The notes below the pieces were generated by a model, which was given only the letters and a program-made list of their open reading frames with translations, was not told the DNA's origin and did not search any database. A stretch of 64,000 nucleotides of DNA from Acholeplasmataceae bacterium UBA5769 (lineage in GTDB: Bacteria; Bacillota_I; Bacilli_A; Acholeplasmatales; Acholeplasmataceae), in assembly GCA_002418725.1 (NCBI GenBank), contig DIER01000017.1, forward strand, positions 1 through 64,000, in the 5' to 3' direction. Position 1 is the first letter of the stretch; every line of letters begins with the position of its first letter. Positions 26,684 through 36,875 of this stretch are shown here, one piece after another. Both the position numbers and the translations under genes were made by a program.

Positions 26684-28432
26684 ATGAAAAAGATAATTAT
26701 ATTGATTTTATGGATCACATCGATGATCACCCTATTTGGATGTCAACAAAATGGCAATAAACCTGTCATCACAGGACATTCAGATATCAATTATAGCATT
26801 GGACAAGATAGACCTGATTTAAAAAGCGGTGTTCAAGCACTAGACGATGAAGATGGCGATCTCACATCAATGATCGTTATGGATGACACTTTAGTCAACT
26901 GGAACGTTGAAGGCAGTTACCCTGTTACTTACACCGTTACAGATAAAGACGGACATGTAGTTAAAGTGACGATTTATGTTCAAGTGATTGCTGCTGAAAA
27001 TGAGATTCTTGATATATATTACATCAACGATACGCATGGCGCTATTGAGAAAAACGGGAATCAATTGGGCTTATCCTATATTGGTAACCTTGTGATGGAT
27101 GCCAAACAAAAGAATCCTAACAACACCTTATTTCTTGGTGGTGGAGACCTTTTACAAGGCAACATTCTATCAAACTACTATTATGGTGCATCGATGATTC
27201 ATGCACTCAACAAGATGGGTTTAGATGCTTTTGTTTTAGGAAACCATGAATTCGACTGGGGTTTAGATGTGGTGACAAACTACTTTAACGAAGCATCCAC
27301 CGACCTTAAAGCAGATTTCCCAGCACTGGGAGCAAACATTTTTAGAAAAGATACGATGGAAAGACCAGATTTTGTCGATGCGTATACCATCATCGAAAAA
27401 GGTAATATCAAAGTTGGTGTCATTGGTCTCATGGGCTATGGCTTAGAAAGTTCAATCGCCACAGCAAGAATTATGCCCTATGTGTTCGACGATCCCATTA
27501 TTTGGGCAGGTCATTACGCTGAACATTTAAGAACGAATGAAGATGTAGATGTTGTTTTAGCGGTTATTCATGGGAGATCAGATTATACCAATAGTCAAAT
27601 CGCAGCATTATCTGGAAACAATAAAATAGATGCTATTTTTAATGGCCATACCCATTCAAGATATACACAAACCATTTCTCGTGATGGTTTAGATGTACCG
27701 GTGATTCAATCAAAAGCTAACGGAGAGTATGTAGGACGTGTCTCCCTAACCGTTTCAAATGGTTCAGTGATTGATTTTTCACTCACAAACTTGCATCCTA
27801 CACAATCTTCATCCACCGCAAGTGACCACATCACAAGAGATAGCAGATTAGCAACGAGTCAAACCGAAGTTCAAGCCATCATTAATGAGTATAAACTTGC
27901 TATTGATAGCCTTCTTAACGAAGTCATCTTAACATCAAGTTCGTATTACAGTAAAAATGATTTAACAAACTACATGGCAGCGCTTATTCGTTTGAGTGTG
28001 AATGCTGATATCGGTATCCATAATTATGGTGGTACGCGAACTGAATTAAGTCAAAATCAAGCCATCACAGTCGCGACCCTCTATGAGATCTTCCCCTTTG
28101 ATAATCGGGTAAAATATGTTTATCTGTCAGGTAGTGACATCAAAGATTACGCCAACTCTTATGATGCGTTAAGTTTTAAAGATGGACTATCTCTTTCAAC
28201 CTTAAAAAATGATGTTTATTACAAGGTCGCAACCAACGACTACATCTTCGATAAACTCGATAATCCTTTTATCCATGGTGTTGACCCCGTAGATACAGGC
28301 ATTCTGATTCGTGATTTACTTGAAACTGTATTAAGAGAGCAAGCCAAGTATTATTCAACATTCTCTATGGACCGCCCCATTGTTCTGACACCTGTTTCTT
28401 ATCATGTGACGAGAGAAGAAGACATTGCGTAA
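26684..28432 (+). CDS. surface 5'-nucleotidase/2',3'-cyclic phosphodiesterase-type lipoprotein
   Basis: 582 residues. The start at 26684 gives a lipoprotein signal (LFGC, Cys20). Residues 30-105 form a DUF5011-like immunoglobulin-type domain (ALDDEDGDLTSMIV, VNWNVEGSYPVTYTVTDKDG). A metallophosphatase domain follows (YYINDTHGAIE, GGGDLLQGN, FVLGNHEFDWG, AVIHGRSD, NGHTHSRY) with the di-metal ligands intact. A 5'-nucleotidase C-terminal domain closes it (NYGGTRTELSQNQAITVATLYEIFPFDN). It would release nucleosides and phosphate from nucleotides outside the cell. It stands alone, next to the surface pullulanase with which it converges. Confidence 0.9.
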   Translation: MKKIIILILWITSMITLFGCQQNGNKPVITGHSDINYSIGQDRPDLKSGVQALDDEDGDLTSMIVMDDTLVNWNVEGSYPVTYTVTDKDGHVVKVTIYVQVIAAENEILDIYYINDTHGAIEKNGNQLGLSYIGNLVMDAKQKNPNNTLFLGGGDLLQGNILSNYYYGASMIHALNKMGLDAFVLGNHEFDWGLDVVTNYFNEASTDLKADFPALGANIFRKDTMERPDFVDAYTIIEKGNIKVGVIGLMGYGLESSIATARIMPYVFDDPIIWAGHYAEHLRTNEDVDVVLAVIHGRSDYTNSQIAALSGNNKIDAIFNGHTHSRYTQTISRDGLDVPVIQSKANGEYVGRVSLTVSNGSVIDFSLTNLHPTQSSSTASDHITRDSRLATSQTEVQAIINEYKLAIDSLLNEVILTSSSYYSKNDLTNYMAALIRLSVNADIGIHNYGGTRTELSQNQAITVATLYEIFPFDNRVKYVYLSGSDIKDYANSYDALSFKDGLSLSTLKNDVYYKVATNDYIFDKLDNPFIHGVDPVDTGILIRDLLETVLREQAKYYSTFSMDRPIVLTPVSYHVTREEDIA

Positions 28433-28442
28433 CACAAACAAA

Positions 28443-28477
28443 AAAGCAAACGCTCAAGATGAGGTTTGCTTTTTTTC
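28443..28477. terminator. terminator between nucleotidase and pullulanase genes
   Basis: AAGCAAAC-g-CTC pairs with GAG-GTTTGCTT around a short loop, then seven T. A-rich on the other side, so it may act in both directions. Confidence 0.85.
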
Positions 28478-28483
28478 ATATAC

Positions 28484-31300
28484 TTAAGCAACGATAGCTT
28501 TTTTCTTTTTAAGGAAATACCAGGTGACAAATGCACCACCACCGAGGAGGACAACACTACCCGCTGTGATTGCAATAATCAAGGGTGTTGCATCGTAATC
28601 GCCAATGGTTGTATCACGATATAAAACATAAGTTGAATTTGCAGAGACAGTGATGCGTGAACCACCTTCATAAGGCCAAATGGCTTCATCGGATAAGCCG
28701 TCTTGATTACCCACAAGAACCCAACCACCACCTGTAGGCAGCTTGAGTTTACTGTTTTTACGATTCGCATTATGAATGATGAGCATCTCTTCAAAACTAT
28801 CGCCTGTAGAACCACGTGTTAATTGGTATGCCATAATTCCTGTGACATCTGTATACACAAACGTGAGGTTCGCGATGATTTCAGCAGAAGTGGTCATACG
28901 TAATGCAGGATGGTTTTTTCTAAATGCAATCAGATCTTTATAGTATTCAAAGATTGCCATTTCTTGTTCTCTCGCTTTTAAATCCCAACGCATTTGATTG
29001 ACTGAATCAGGTGATTGATAACTGTTATGATCAAAGCCTTTACCATTTGCTGCAGGTTTACTTCTCATGAATTCATCACCTGCATGGAGGAAGGATACAC
29101 CTTGAGCGAGGAGAACCATCGCGTTCGCTTGTTTCATCATGGCAGGAATATAAGATAAATCGCCTTTTTCTTCTAAGGTTTGATAAAGTTTATCGTATAA
29201 AGTATTGTTATCATGAGCAGTCACGTAGTTGATTGTCTTGGTTGGTTCTGTATGCCAAATGCGTTGATTGGAAAGAAGTGAACCAGTCACTTGAGGATGT
29301 GCAACACCTCCGGCGATACCATAACGCACACGATTGATAAAGGTATTGGTAAATCCACCTTGAATGAACCCACCTTCAGCTCTTGCGAAAACAGAACCTT
29401 TCACGCCATCGCGTAAATCATCGTTAAATGCACCGACACCATCAATTAAGTAAAGATTTGCTTTACCTGCTTGCTCACTTGCTGGAAGTGGTGATGTACC
29501 ACCCATCCAAGGTTCACCATACACCATGATGGTTGGATCAATTTGGTGAAGTTCATTTGCGATTTGTTGCATCGTTTCGATATCATGAAGTGCCATCAGG
29601 TCGAATCTGAATCCTGACATGTTATATTCTGTTGCCCAGAAAAGAAGGGAATCTACAAAATATTTTCTTACCATATATCGTTCAGATGCTGTTTCATTGC
29701 CAGTTCCAGAACCATTAGAAAATGCCCCAGATTCTGTCTTTCGATGATAATATCCAGGAATGATTAAATGAAGATTAGAATCTGCAGATAATCCAGTATG
29801 GTTATAAACAACATCCATGTTGATCCGAATATTTGCTTCATGGAATGCTTGGATCACTTGTTTCATTTCAACAATACGGGATAATCCATCATAGGGGTCT
29901 TTCGAAAAAGTACCTTCTAACACATTGAAGTTAAGCGGCATATAGCCCCAGTTGAATGCATTATAGCCTTCTTCACCCACGCGTGTTTCATCCACGACAC
30001 CATAATCAAAGAATGGAAGTAGTTGGACATGTGTAACACCGAGTTCAACGATATGATCAAATCCTGTCGTGACACCATTGTACGTCGTTCCTTTTTCGAT
30101 TAAACCCAAGTACTTGCCACGATTCTCTTCGCTTCCGTTCCAACTGGAATGAGACGTTAAATCTCTAACATGAAGCTCATAAATGATGGCATCCGTGTAG
30201 GATGTCATGTTGTTTGGACGATCGTTATAGACAAATCCTTCAGGATTAATTTCATTAAAATCAACCACTAAACCACGTTGTCCATTCACACCTGAACTGA
30301 CGGCATAAGGATCAATCACTTCATGTGAGGTTGAACCATTGGTCACCGTATAGGTGTAATAAGTTCCGTGTAAGGATTGATTAAGTTCAACAAAGAACGT
30401 TCCTTTTTCTGCCTTCATCATTGGAATCACTTGAGTGGGTATATCGGTTCCTCCATAACGAGCGGTTGTCCCTGATGCATAGAGATTGAGTGAAACAGAA
30501 GTGGACACAGGTGCCCATAAACGGAATGTCGTTTTACCATTGGAAACGATCGCTCCCAAATCATTTCCTTCATAACCAAAAGCAGATTCAAATTCTTCGG
30601 AATCATAGATGCCATCATAAGTCACTTCAAGGCGTTTGGTTGAATTATCACTAAATTTGGCTTCAATCTCATAGGATTTTGAGAAATCTACATCTTCACT
30701 TAAAACAATATAGCCAGTTAATCCGTCAACCGATTTTTCAGTTGTAGGAACTAAAACATCATCTTTGTATACGCTGATGTTATCAACACTTAACAACTCT
30801 GTCGATACAAAGTAAATACGATTAAGCTGTTCAAAATAAGCTCTTTTTATTTTAGGGCTTTTATCAGGTCCATTTGGATCGGTCATCGAGTAACCAACAC
30901 TTGCATCACCTTCAACAAGGTAAACATGGAGTTCATTGCTGGAATGGTTTGCAGGGATCACAATAAATCTGTCGTTATCAATATCTTTTTGTGCCCAATC
31001 TCCTTTTCTCACGATAAACCCAAGTTCAGTTGTGCCATCAAGATCTCCGGTTAACGTAATTTTCGTGACAACACCACCATAGTTGAAAGTGGTAGCGGTA
31101 TCATCTTGACTGAAAGTGTAGCTTGCTCCGTCTTGTGAGACCGGTTTACTTTTCCAAACCCATAAATTCCAGTCTGTATAGTCTCCTTGGTACCGATAGT
31201 AATGTACATACACATCGGTAACGGTTTGAGCCTGAATCGCCAGATTGAATAACAAGGCGATTAATGGCATCATAAAGACAAAAATCAATAATTTTTTCAT
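28484..31300 (-). CDS. pulA: surface type I pullulanase, membrane anchored
   Basis: 938 residues. A Sec signal peptide is followed by a CBM41-like starch-binding domain (YTDWNLWVWKSKP), a second beta domain, a CBM48 module and a GH13 catalytic barrel, then a C-terminal membrane helix (about 905-928) with KKKK. Catalytic residues: Asp567 in GFRFDLMALHD, Glu596 in YGEPWMGG and Asp in YVTAHDNNT; region I is MDVVYNHTG. It cuts alpha-1,6 branches of starch or glycogen outside the cell. The usual type I motif YNWGYDP reads FNWGYMP. It is transcribed divergently from malE, with a cre-like site in between. Gene name by family. Confidence 0.9.
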   Translation of the reverse strand: MKKLLIFVFMMPLIALLFNLAIQAQTVTDVYVHYYRYQGDYTDWNLWVWKSKPVSQDGASYTFSQDDTATTFNYGGVVTKITLTGDLDGTTELGFIVRKGDWAQKDIDNDRFIVIPANHSSNELHVYLVEGDASVGYSMTDPNGPDKSPKIKRAYFEQLNRIYFVSTELLSVDNISVYKDDVLVPTTEKSVDGLTGYIVLSEDVDFSKSYEIEAKFSDNSTKRLEVTYDGIYDSEEFESAFGYEGNDLGAIVSNGKTTFRLWAPVSTSVSLNLYASGTTARYGGTDIPTQVIPMMKAEKGTFFVELNQSLHGTYYTYTVTNGSTSHEVIDPYAVSSGVNGQRGLVVDFNEINPEGFVYNDRPNNMTSYTDAIIYELHVRDLTSHSSWNGSEENRGKYLGLIEKGTTYNGVTTGFDHIVELGVTHVQLLPFFDYGVVDETRVGEEGYNAFNWGYMPLNFNVLEGTFSKDPYDGLSRIVEMKQVIQAFHEANIRINMDVVYNHTGLSADSNLHLIIPGYYHRKTESGAFSNGSGTGNETASERYMVRKYFVDSLLFWATEYNMSGFRFDLMALHDIETMQQIANELHQIDPTIMVYGEPWMGGTSPLPASEQAGKANLYLIDGVGAFNDDLRDGVKGSVFARAEGGFIQGGFTNTFINRVRYGIAGGVAHPQVTGSLLSNQRIWHTEPTKTINYVTAHDNNTLYDKLYQTLEEKGDLSYIPAMMKQANAMVLLAQGVSFLHAGDEFMRSKPAANGKGFDHNSYQSPDSVNQMRWDLKAREQEMAIFEYYKDLIAFRKNHPALRMTTSAEIIANLTFVYTDVTGIMAYQLTRGSTGDSFEEMLIIHNANRKNSKLKLPTGGGWVLVGNQDGLSDEAIWPYEGGSRITVSANSTYVLYRDTTIGDYDATPLIIAITAGSVVLLGGGAFVTWYFLKKKKAIVA

Positions 31301-31370
31301 GCTTTTTCCTCTCCTATAAACTGATATATTTCGATCAGATCGATACGAAAAACAGTATCTATCAGCAGTT

Positions 31371-31413
31371 CATAAATCGCTTTCATCATACTATAAAATC
31401 GTATAAAAGTAAA
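31371..31413 (-). promoter_or_regulatory. pullulanase promoter with cre-like site
   Basis: On the minus strand, TTTACT (31408-31413), 17 bases, TATGAT (31385-31390). Overlapping and downstream is ATGAAAGCGATTTATG (31371-31386), a near match to the cre/LacI pattern. Confidence 0.45.
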
Positions 31414-31427
31414 CTGTTGCTCTCCAA

Positions 31428-31465
31428 GGTAAACGCTTGCATAATCTAATCTTCAATGGTAGAAT
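31428..31465 (+). promoter_or_regulatory. malE promoter overlapped by a LacI/cre-type operator
   Basis: TTGCAT (31437-31442), 17 bases, TAGAAT (31460-31465). GGTAAACGCTTGCA (31428-31441) covers the -35 and fits the cre pattern TGNAANCGNWNNCA with one mismatch. A close relative of this site precedes glgP. Confidence 0.6.
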
Positions 31466-31501
31466 GAAGGCAGAATTTCATGAAATGAAGGAGAGGAAAT
31501 C

Positions 31502-32839
31502 ATGAATAGAAAACTATTGTCATTACTTTTAATCTTAGCATCCGTCTTTGTGCTTGTCGGATGTAAAAAAGATGCACCACTAACCATTTGGGTTGGTACA
31601 GAATCTGTTGAATTCTACCAAGGTGTGATTGAAGATTACCTAGCAGCATATGAAACTGCAAACGGTGAAGCATTTCCACACACCATATTAGTTAAAGGTG
31701 CGGATACAGGTTCTGCAGCAGCAACATTCTTAGAAGATACAGAAGCTGGTCCAGACATTTTCACTGTAGCGCACGATAATTTAGGCAAGCTCATTGCAGG
31801 TTCAAGCAGTATTGCTCCTGTGACTGATGCAGACCTTTTAGCGCAAATTGAAAACGATAATCCTGAATCATTTAAAAACGTTATTAAGGGTCAAGTTGGT
31901 GGCCAAACATACACCTTTGGTATTCCATACATTGCTCAAGCACTTGTCCTTTATTACAACAAAGATTTAATCACTGAAGAACAAGTTCAAACATGGGAAG
32001 GTATTTTAGCAGCTGCAAAAGCAGTTAACAAACAAGCCTTATCCTTAACAGGTACAGATGGATTCAACAATTCATTCTTACTACTTGCTAGAAATGCAGC
32101 AACAGGACAAACCTCACTTAAATTATATGAAGGTGGAAGTCTTGAAAACAACTTTGCTACCGGTGATGATATGGTGTCCATTATGAAGTGGGGTCAACGT
32201 TTCTTTACTGATCCAAATGGTCCAAAGCGTCCAACAGACTCTGGATGGCAAATTGAACTTAAAGACGGTATTTCTTTATCTGTTATTTCAGGCGCATGGC
32301 ATTATAATGCAGCATCTGCAGCACTTGGAAGCAAATTAGGTATTGTTAAACTTCCAACATTCACGATCACAGCAGAAGATGCTTATGGTACCGTTGCAGC
32401 AGGAACAGTCTTCCAATCAGGTACATTTGCTGATGCGAAGATGTTTGTCATGAAGAAGAATAGCAAATATCAAGAATTCTTACAAGATATCGTTAAATAC
32501 CTATCTAGCAAAGAAGTTCAAGAACAATCTTATATCGAAGTTCAAAATTTACCTGCATACAAGAATGCAGCTGTTGAATTTGAATCCATGTCTGGAAACA
32601 CACTGGAAGCAAAACTCGCTTCTGCACAAATTGAAATGTTTGAAAATGGTATTCCACAACCTTTTGGTTTTGATAACCGTTTCAATTTCTATTACTATTC
32701 AAAGGGCGGTCCAGATTTAATTTTAGAAATCCTTGAAAACAAATCCGGTACACAAACTGGTTTATTCACAACATTCGCACAGATCAAGGCGCAATTACAA
32801 ATTGTAGAAAATATTTGGAAGACAGGAAACAAGGCATAA
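31502..32839 (+). CDS. malE: maltodextrin ABC transporter substrate-binding lipoprotein (MalE-like)
   Basis: 445 residues. Lipoprotein signal with LVGC (Cys21), then the extracellular sugar-binding fold: PLTIWVGTESVEFYQGVIEDY, IPYIAQALVLYYNKDL, GAWHYNAASAALGSKLGIVKLPT. These match the MalE/MdxE group that captures maltose and maltodextrins. It is first in the malE-malF-malG-amylase operon and next to a surface pullulanase, which together make alpha-glucan oligosaccharides the likely ligand. AAGGAGAGG precedes the ATG. Confidence 0.9.
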   Translation: MNRKLLSLLLILASVFVLVGCKKDAPLTIWVGTESVEFYQGVIEDYLAAYETANGEAFPHTILVKGADTGSAAATFLEDTEAGPDIFTVAHDNLGKLIAGSSSIAPVTDADLLAQIENDNPESFKNVIKGQVGGQTYTFGIPYIAQALVLYYNKDLITEEQVQTWEGILAAAKAVNKQALSLTGTDGFNNSFLLLARNAATGQTSLKLYEGGSLENNFATGDDMVSIMKWGQRFFTDPNGPKRPTDSGWQIELKDGISLSVISGAWHYNAASAALGSKLGIVKLPTFTITAEDAYGTVAAGTVFQSGTFADAKMFVMKKNSKYQEFLQDIVKYLSSKEVQEQSYIEVQNLPAYKNAAVEFESMSGNTLEAKLASAQIEMFENGIPQPFGFDNRFNFYYYSKGGPDLILEILENKSGTQTGLFTTFAQIKAQLQIVENIWKTGNKA

Positions 32840-32870
32840 TCCATAGCGGTTATTGTTTGAGGAGGATACA

Positions 32871-34346
32871 ATGAATGATCGAAATGCGTCAAAGCAAAAT
32901 GTAATTCAAACCATCTTTTCCTCCATCCTTAAATCTTTGAAAAGCTTTGGCTACGGTATCTACCGTGGCCTTCTGCGCTTTGTTTTAGGTGTGAAGAAAA
33001 GATTTGTGCGTTTTGGAAAACGGTTCATGGATGCAAGTGTTTCTACGAAAGTATCACACTTTATCATGGGTTTTGGACAACTCGCACGTAAACAAATTGT
33101 GAAAGGGATGATTTATTTATTCATCCAATTAGGTTTCTTTTTTATCATGTTCACTTCACCAACGGTCAATGGAACGCCTATTGGTTTTAAAGCTATCACG
33201 AACTTTATTACATTAGGTACAGAGCCAGGTGACGTGTTTACACCAACCGATAACTCGATGTTGATGATGCTTTTTGGTGTCATTACACTGGGTTTGATCG
33301 GCATGTTTATTGCAGGATATCTCTCTAATATCAGCAGTTCATATCACAATGATATGCTCATTAGAGATGGTAAAAAGGTTTTAACATTTAAAGAGGATTT
33401 AGCGGACCTTCTTGATTCAAGATTCCACGTCACGATGTTAACCCCTGCGATTTTAGGTATTGTGGTCTTCACCATTTTACCTACAGTCTTTATGATTTTA
33501 ATCGCATTCACCAATTTTGATGCGCAACATCCAGCAGGACAGGTACTGTTTGACTGGGTTGGTTTTGAAAACTTTAAGAGTGTTTTCACAGGCCAAGGGG
33601 AAGTCGCAGTTCGTTTCTTTCCTGTCTTAAGCTGGACCTTGGTGTGGGCGTTTTTCGCTACATTTTCGAACTATATTGCAGGTATTTTATTAGCTTTACT
33701 CATCAATAAGAAAACGATTAAGCTTAAAAAACTATGGCGTACAGTCTTTATTTTAACGATTGCGATTCCACAGTTTTTATCACTACTTGCCGTTAGAAGT
33801 ATTTTATCTGAATACGGTCCAGTGAATAATATGCTGATGATGATTGGTTTAACGGATCGTCCCGTGTCCTTCTTGGGTACAGCGACAAACCCCATAACCG
33901 CAAGAGCTTCTGTCTTATTGATTAATTTATGGGTTGGTATTCCATATACCATGTTAATGACTTCAGGAATTTTGATGAATATTCCATCAGATTTATACGA
34001 AGCTGCCCAAATCGATGGTGCGACAAAACGTCAAGCATTTATCAGTATTACGATTCCCTACATCGTATTTGTGACCACACCCTATTTGATTACAAGTTTT
34101 GTTGGTAACATCACAAGTTTTAATATCATCTTCTTATTAACGGGTGGTGGACCAGCCGTTGGAGGTGGTTATAAAGCAGGATCAACCGATTTGCTTGTCA
34201 CATGGCTTTATAAGTTAACCATTGATGAAAATGAATATAACATGGGTTCTGTGATCGGGATTTTCACTTTCTTAATTACAGCAACCGGTACATTACTCTC
34301 CTATCGTAAGAGTAAAGCCTATAAAGAAGAGGAGGCGTTCCAATGA
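32871..34346 (+). CDS. malF: maltodextrin ABC transporter permease MalF-like
   Basis: 491 residues. The start at 32871 follows GAGGAGG. A basic N-terminal cytoplasmic stretch of about 75 residues and two extra membrane segments precede the six-helix core. The coupling loop is DLYEAAQIDGATKRQAFISITIP (the EAA motif). The extended N-terminus is common in Gram-positive and Thermotoga-type MalF. It pairs with the following MalG. No ATPase is encoded nearby, so a shared MsmX/MalK-type ATPase elsewhere is expected. Confidence 0.9.
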   Translation: MNDRNASKQNVIQTIFSSILKSLKSFGYGIYRGLLRFVLGVKKRFVRFGKRFMDASVSTKVSHFIMGFGQLARKQIVKGMIYLFIQLGFFFIMFTSPTVNGTPIGFKAITNFITLGTEPGDVFTPTDNSMLMMLFGVITLGLIGMFIAGYLSNISSSYHNDMLIRDGKKVLTFKEDLADLLDSRFHVTMLTPAILGIVVFTILPTVFMILIAFTNFDAQHPAGQVLFDWVGFENFKSVFTGQGEVAVRFFPVLSWTLVWAFFATFSNYIAGILLALLINKKTIKLKKLWRTVFILTIAIPQFLSLLAVRSILSEYGPVNNMLMMIGLTDRPVSFLGTATNPITARASVLLINLWVGIPYTMLMTSGILMNIPSDLYEAAQIDGATKRQAFISITIPYIVFVTTPYLITSFVGNITSFNIIFLLTGGGPAVGGGYKAGSTDLLVTWLYKLTIDENEYNMGSVIGIFTFLITATGTLLSYRKSKAYKEEEAFQ

Positions 34347-35248
34347 GAAATGTTGACGCTAAACCTAAAAAATTTAAAAGCGTTAAACGTCAAGAACTGA
34401 TCTCAACCATTTCTGGTTATGCGACGTTAGTCATCATGTCCATCATTTGGATGTATCCTGTTTTATGGATTGTTTTATCAGCCTTCAGAACAGAGTATAA
34501 TGACCAAGGTCAATTGATTGGTATTGTCGTCTCGAACTATTTCCCTAAAGGTGTAGGTTTTGATAACTTTGTCAATCTCTTTAACAACACCTTATTTCCT
34601 CGTTGGTTTATGAACACCTTGTTCGTTTCGGTGATTTCGTTTTTAATCTCAACGACGTTAACGTTATCGGTTGCTTACGTCATGAGTAAACTAAAGTTTA
34701 AAGCGAGAAAGAGTTTCTTAAACATCGCCCTTATTTTAGGGATGTTTCCAGGTTTTATGTCCATCATTGCCATTTACTATATTTTAAAAGCAATGAATTT
34801 AACACAAACCTTGTTCGCCTTAATTCTCGCGTATTCAGCAGGTGCAGGTTTAGGGTTCTATGTGGCTAAAGGTTTCTTTGATTTAATACCAAATTCACTC
34901 ATTGAATCCGCACGACTCGATGGTGCAACCAATTTCCAAATCTTTAGAAAAATCATTATTCCACTGTCAAAACCCATCATTATCTACACGGCATTGTTGT
35001 CATTTACAGGACCTTGGATGGACTTTATTTTCGCCAGGGTCATCTTGGGAGAGACAAACTCTCAACTTCATACGGTAGCTGTCGGCTTATATACGATGCT
35101 TTATGGATCACAGTCAACGGTTGACCCCAACCGGTTTACCATGTTTGCTGCAGGTAGCGTGATTGTTGCCGTACCGATTGTTGCACTCTTCCTATCGATG
35201 CAAAAATATTATGTTGAAGGCGTTACTGCCGGCGCAGTGAAAGGTTAA
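34343..35248 (+). CDS. malG: maltodextrin ABC transporter permease MalG-like
   Basis: 301 residues, six membrane segments. The coupling loop is LIESARLDGATNFQIFRKIIIPLSKP. ATGA overlap with malF. It ends with the GAVKG tail typical of MalG. It is followed 3 bases later by the alpha-amylase lipoprotein gene, so hydrolase and importer are produced together. Confidence 0.92.
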   Translation: MRNVDAKPKKFKSVKRQELISTISGYATLVIMSIIWMYPVLWIVLSAFRTEYNDQGQLIGIVVSNYFPKGVGFDNFVNLFNNTLFPRWFMNTLFVSVISFLISTTLTLSVAYVMSKLKFKARKSFLNIALILGMFPGFMSIIAIYYILKAMNLTQTLFALILAYSAGAGLGFYVAKGFFDLIPNSLIESARLDGATNFQIFRKIIIPLSKPIIIYTALLSFTGPWMDFIFARVILGETNSQLHTVAVGLYTMLYGSQSTVDPNRFTMFAAGSVIVAVPIVALFLSMQKYYVEGVTAGAVKG

Positions 35249-35251
35249 TCA

Positions 35252-36844
35252 ATGAAAAAGATTTTACTATTTTTCGTTCTTTTAGGTTTCATTACAGGGC
35301 TTGTCTCATGTAAACCCAAAGAACATGAGGTTGTCTTTGATGATCTAACCATCAATTACCAGGATGACTTATATCGTGTGTACTATGAAATCTTTGTCGG
35401 TGCATTTTCTGATTCTAACAAAGATGGTATCGGGGATTTAAGAGGGCTCATCAATCGCCTAGACTACTTAAACGATGGTGATTTTTCATCTGGTAAAAGT
35501 TTAGGTGTCACGGGTTTGTGGCTGATGCCAATCATGAAATCGCCGAGTTATCATAAATACGATGTCAGAGACTACAAATCGGTAGATCCAGTTTATGGAA
35601 CCATCGAAGACTTTAAAGAACTAACTGAAAAAGCAAGTGAACGCGGGATAAACATTATCATCGACCTCGTCCTAAACCATACCTCTGTTTATCACGATTG
35701 GTTTCGAGCAGCAAGAACGGCTTATAAGGAAGGTAACTTTGATTCCCCCTATTTAGAATATTATTCACTCAAAACAGCTGATGAACGTATTCCAGGGCGA
35801 ACCTATTATCCTTTTGAAGGAGATCTATATTACGAAGGAAATTTCTCTGATCAAATGCCTGAGCTCAACATGGACAGTGATCTTGTTCGTCAAGAAATCA
35901 TTTCCATTTTAGAGTTTTGGTTTGACTTAGGCGTTTCTGGATTTAGATTGGATGCAACAAAGTATGTTTACTTCAATGAACACGGAAAAAATGTTGCATT
36001 TTGGAACTGGTTCATGGATGAAGTCAAAAAAATTAAACCAGATGCTTATGTTGTTGGTGAAACGTGGTCTCCAGATATTCAAATCGCGACCTACTACGAA
36101 TCGTTTAGCAACTTTGATTTTGGAATGGCCCAATCCGAAGGAATGGTTTCTTTAACCGCAAACGGTATTGAGTCTGTAAACAGTTTTGTTCAATACTTGG
36201 GTTCTTATCGCAACCTGATCACTTCGGTTAATCCTGAAGCGATTTTACAGCCTTTTATCTCAAATCACGACATGAACAGAGCTGCGGGATATCTTTCTGT
36301 TCCAGATGGAAGAATGCAGATGGCTGCAAACCTCTACATTTGGACTTATGGGACCCCATTCTTGTATTACGGTGAAGAAATTGGGATGAAGGGTAGCCGT
36401 GGAACAGAAAATACCGATGCGAACAGACGATTAGCCATGCTATGGGGCGATAAAGATAGTGTCAAAGATCCTGTTGGTTCTAGCTACAGTATCGATCGTC
36501 AGACCAATGGCACTGTGAGAAGTCAATTAGCCGATGAGCAAAGTATTTACAATCACTACAAGCGTGTCATCTTACTACGTGAAGCGAATCCAGAAATTGC
36601 TAGAGGTACGTATACCATCTTAAATTTTGATGGTTATTCTACGTTCGGTGGGTTCCTATCAACCTATCAAGGAAGTACAGTTGGTGTATTCCATAATACA
36701 GGGATGACAGAGATTCAAATAGACTTAAGTTTATACACAAATCACCCATTTGTGGTGGTAAGAGGGTATGCAGGACAAAGCACTGCATCCTTGAACGGAA
36801 ACGTCTTAACCGTCGGTCCATTGACCAGTGTGATAATAAAATAA
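35252..36844 (+). CDS. surface alpha-amylase lipoprotein (GH13)
   Basis: 530 residues. Lipoprotein signal with LVSC (Cys20), then a GH13 barrel: YEIFVGAFSDSNKDGIGDLRG, region I IIDLVLNHTS, region II GFRLDATKYV (nucleophile Asp234), region III VVGETW (acid/base Glu270) and region IV FISNHDMNRA. A small C-terminal beta domain closes it. It should cut alpha-1,4 bonds of starch at the cell surface, feeding oligosaccharides to MalEFG encoded by the preceding genes. Its linkage preference (alpha-amylase, maltogenic or glucosidase) is not fixed by the motifs. Confidence 0.88.
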   Translation: MKKILLFFVLLGFITGLVSCKPKEHEVVFDDLTINYQDDLYRVYYEIFVGAFSDSNKDGIGDLRGLINRLDYLNDGDFSSGKSLGVTGLWLMPIMKSPSYHKYDVRDYKSVDPVYGTIEDFKELTEKASERGINIIIDLVLNHTSVYHDWFRAARTAYKEGNFDSPYLEYYSLKTADERIPGRTYYPFEGDLYYEGNFSDQMPELNMDSDLVRQEIISILEFWFDLGVSGFRLDATKYVYFNEHGKNVAFWNWFMDEVKKIKPDAYVVGETWSPDIQIATYYESFSNFDFGMAQSEGMVSLTANGIESVNSFVQYLGSYRNLITSVNPEAILQPFISNHDMNRAAGYLSVPDGRMQMAANLYIWTYGTPFLYYGEEIGMKGSRGTENTDANRRLAMLWGDKDSVKDPVGSSYSIDRQTNGTVRSQLADEQSIYNHYKRVILLREANPEIARGTYTILNFDGYSTFGGFLSTYQGSTVGVFHNTGMTEIQIDLSLYTNHPFVVVRGYAGQSTASLNGNVLTVGPLTSVIIK

Positions 36845-36875
36845 CGGTTTCACATTGGATTAAATGGATAAAAGA

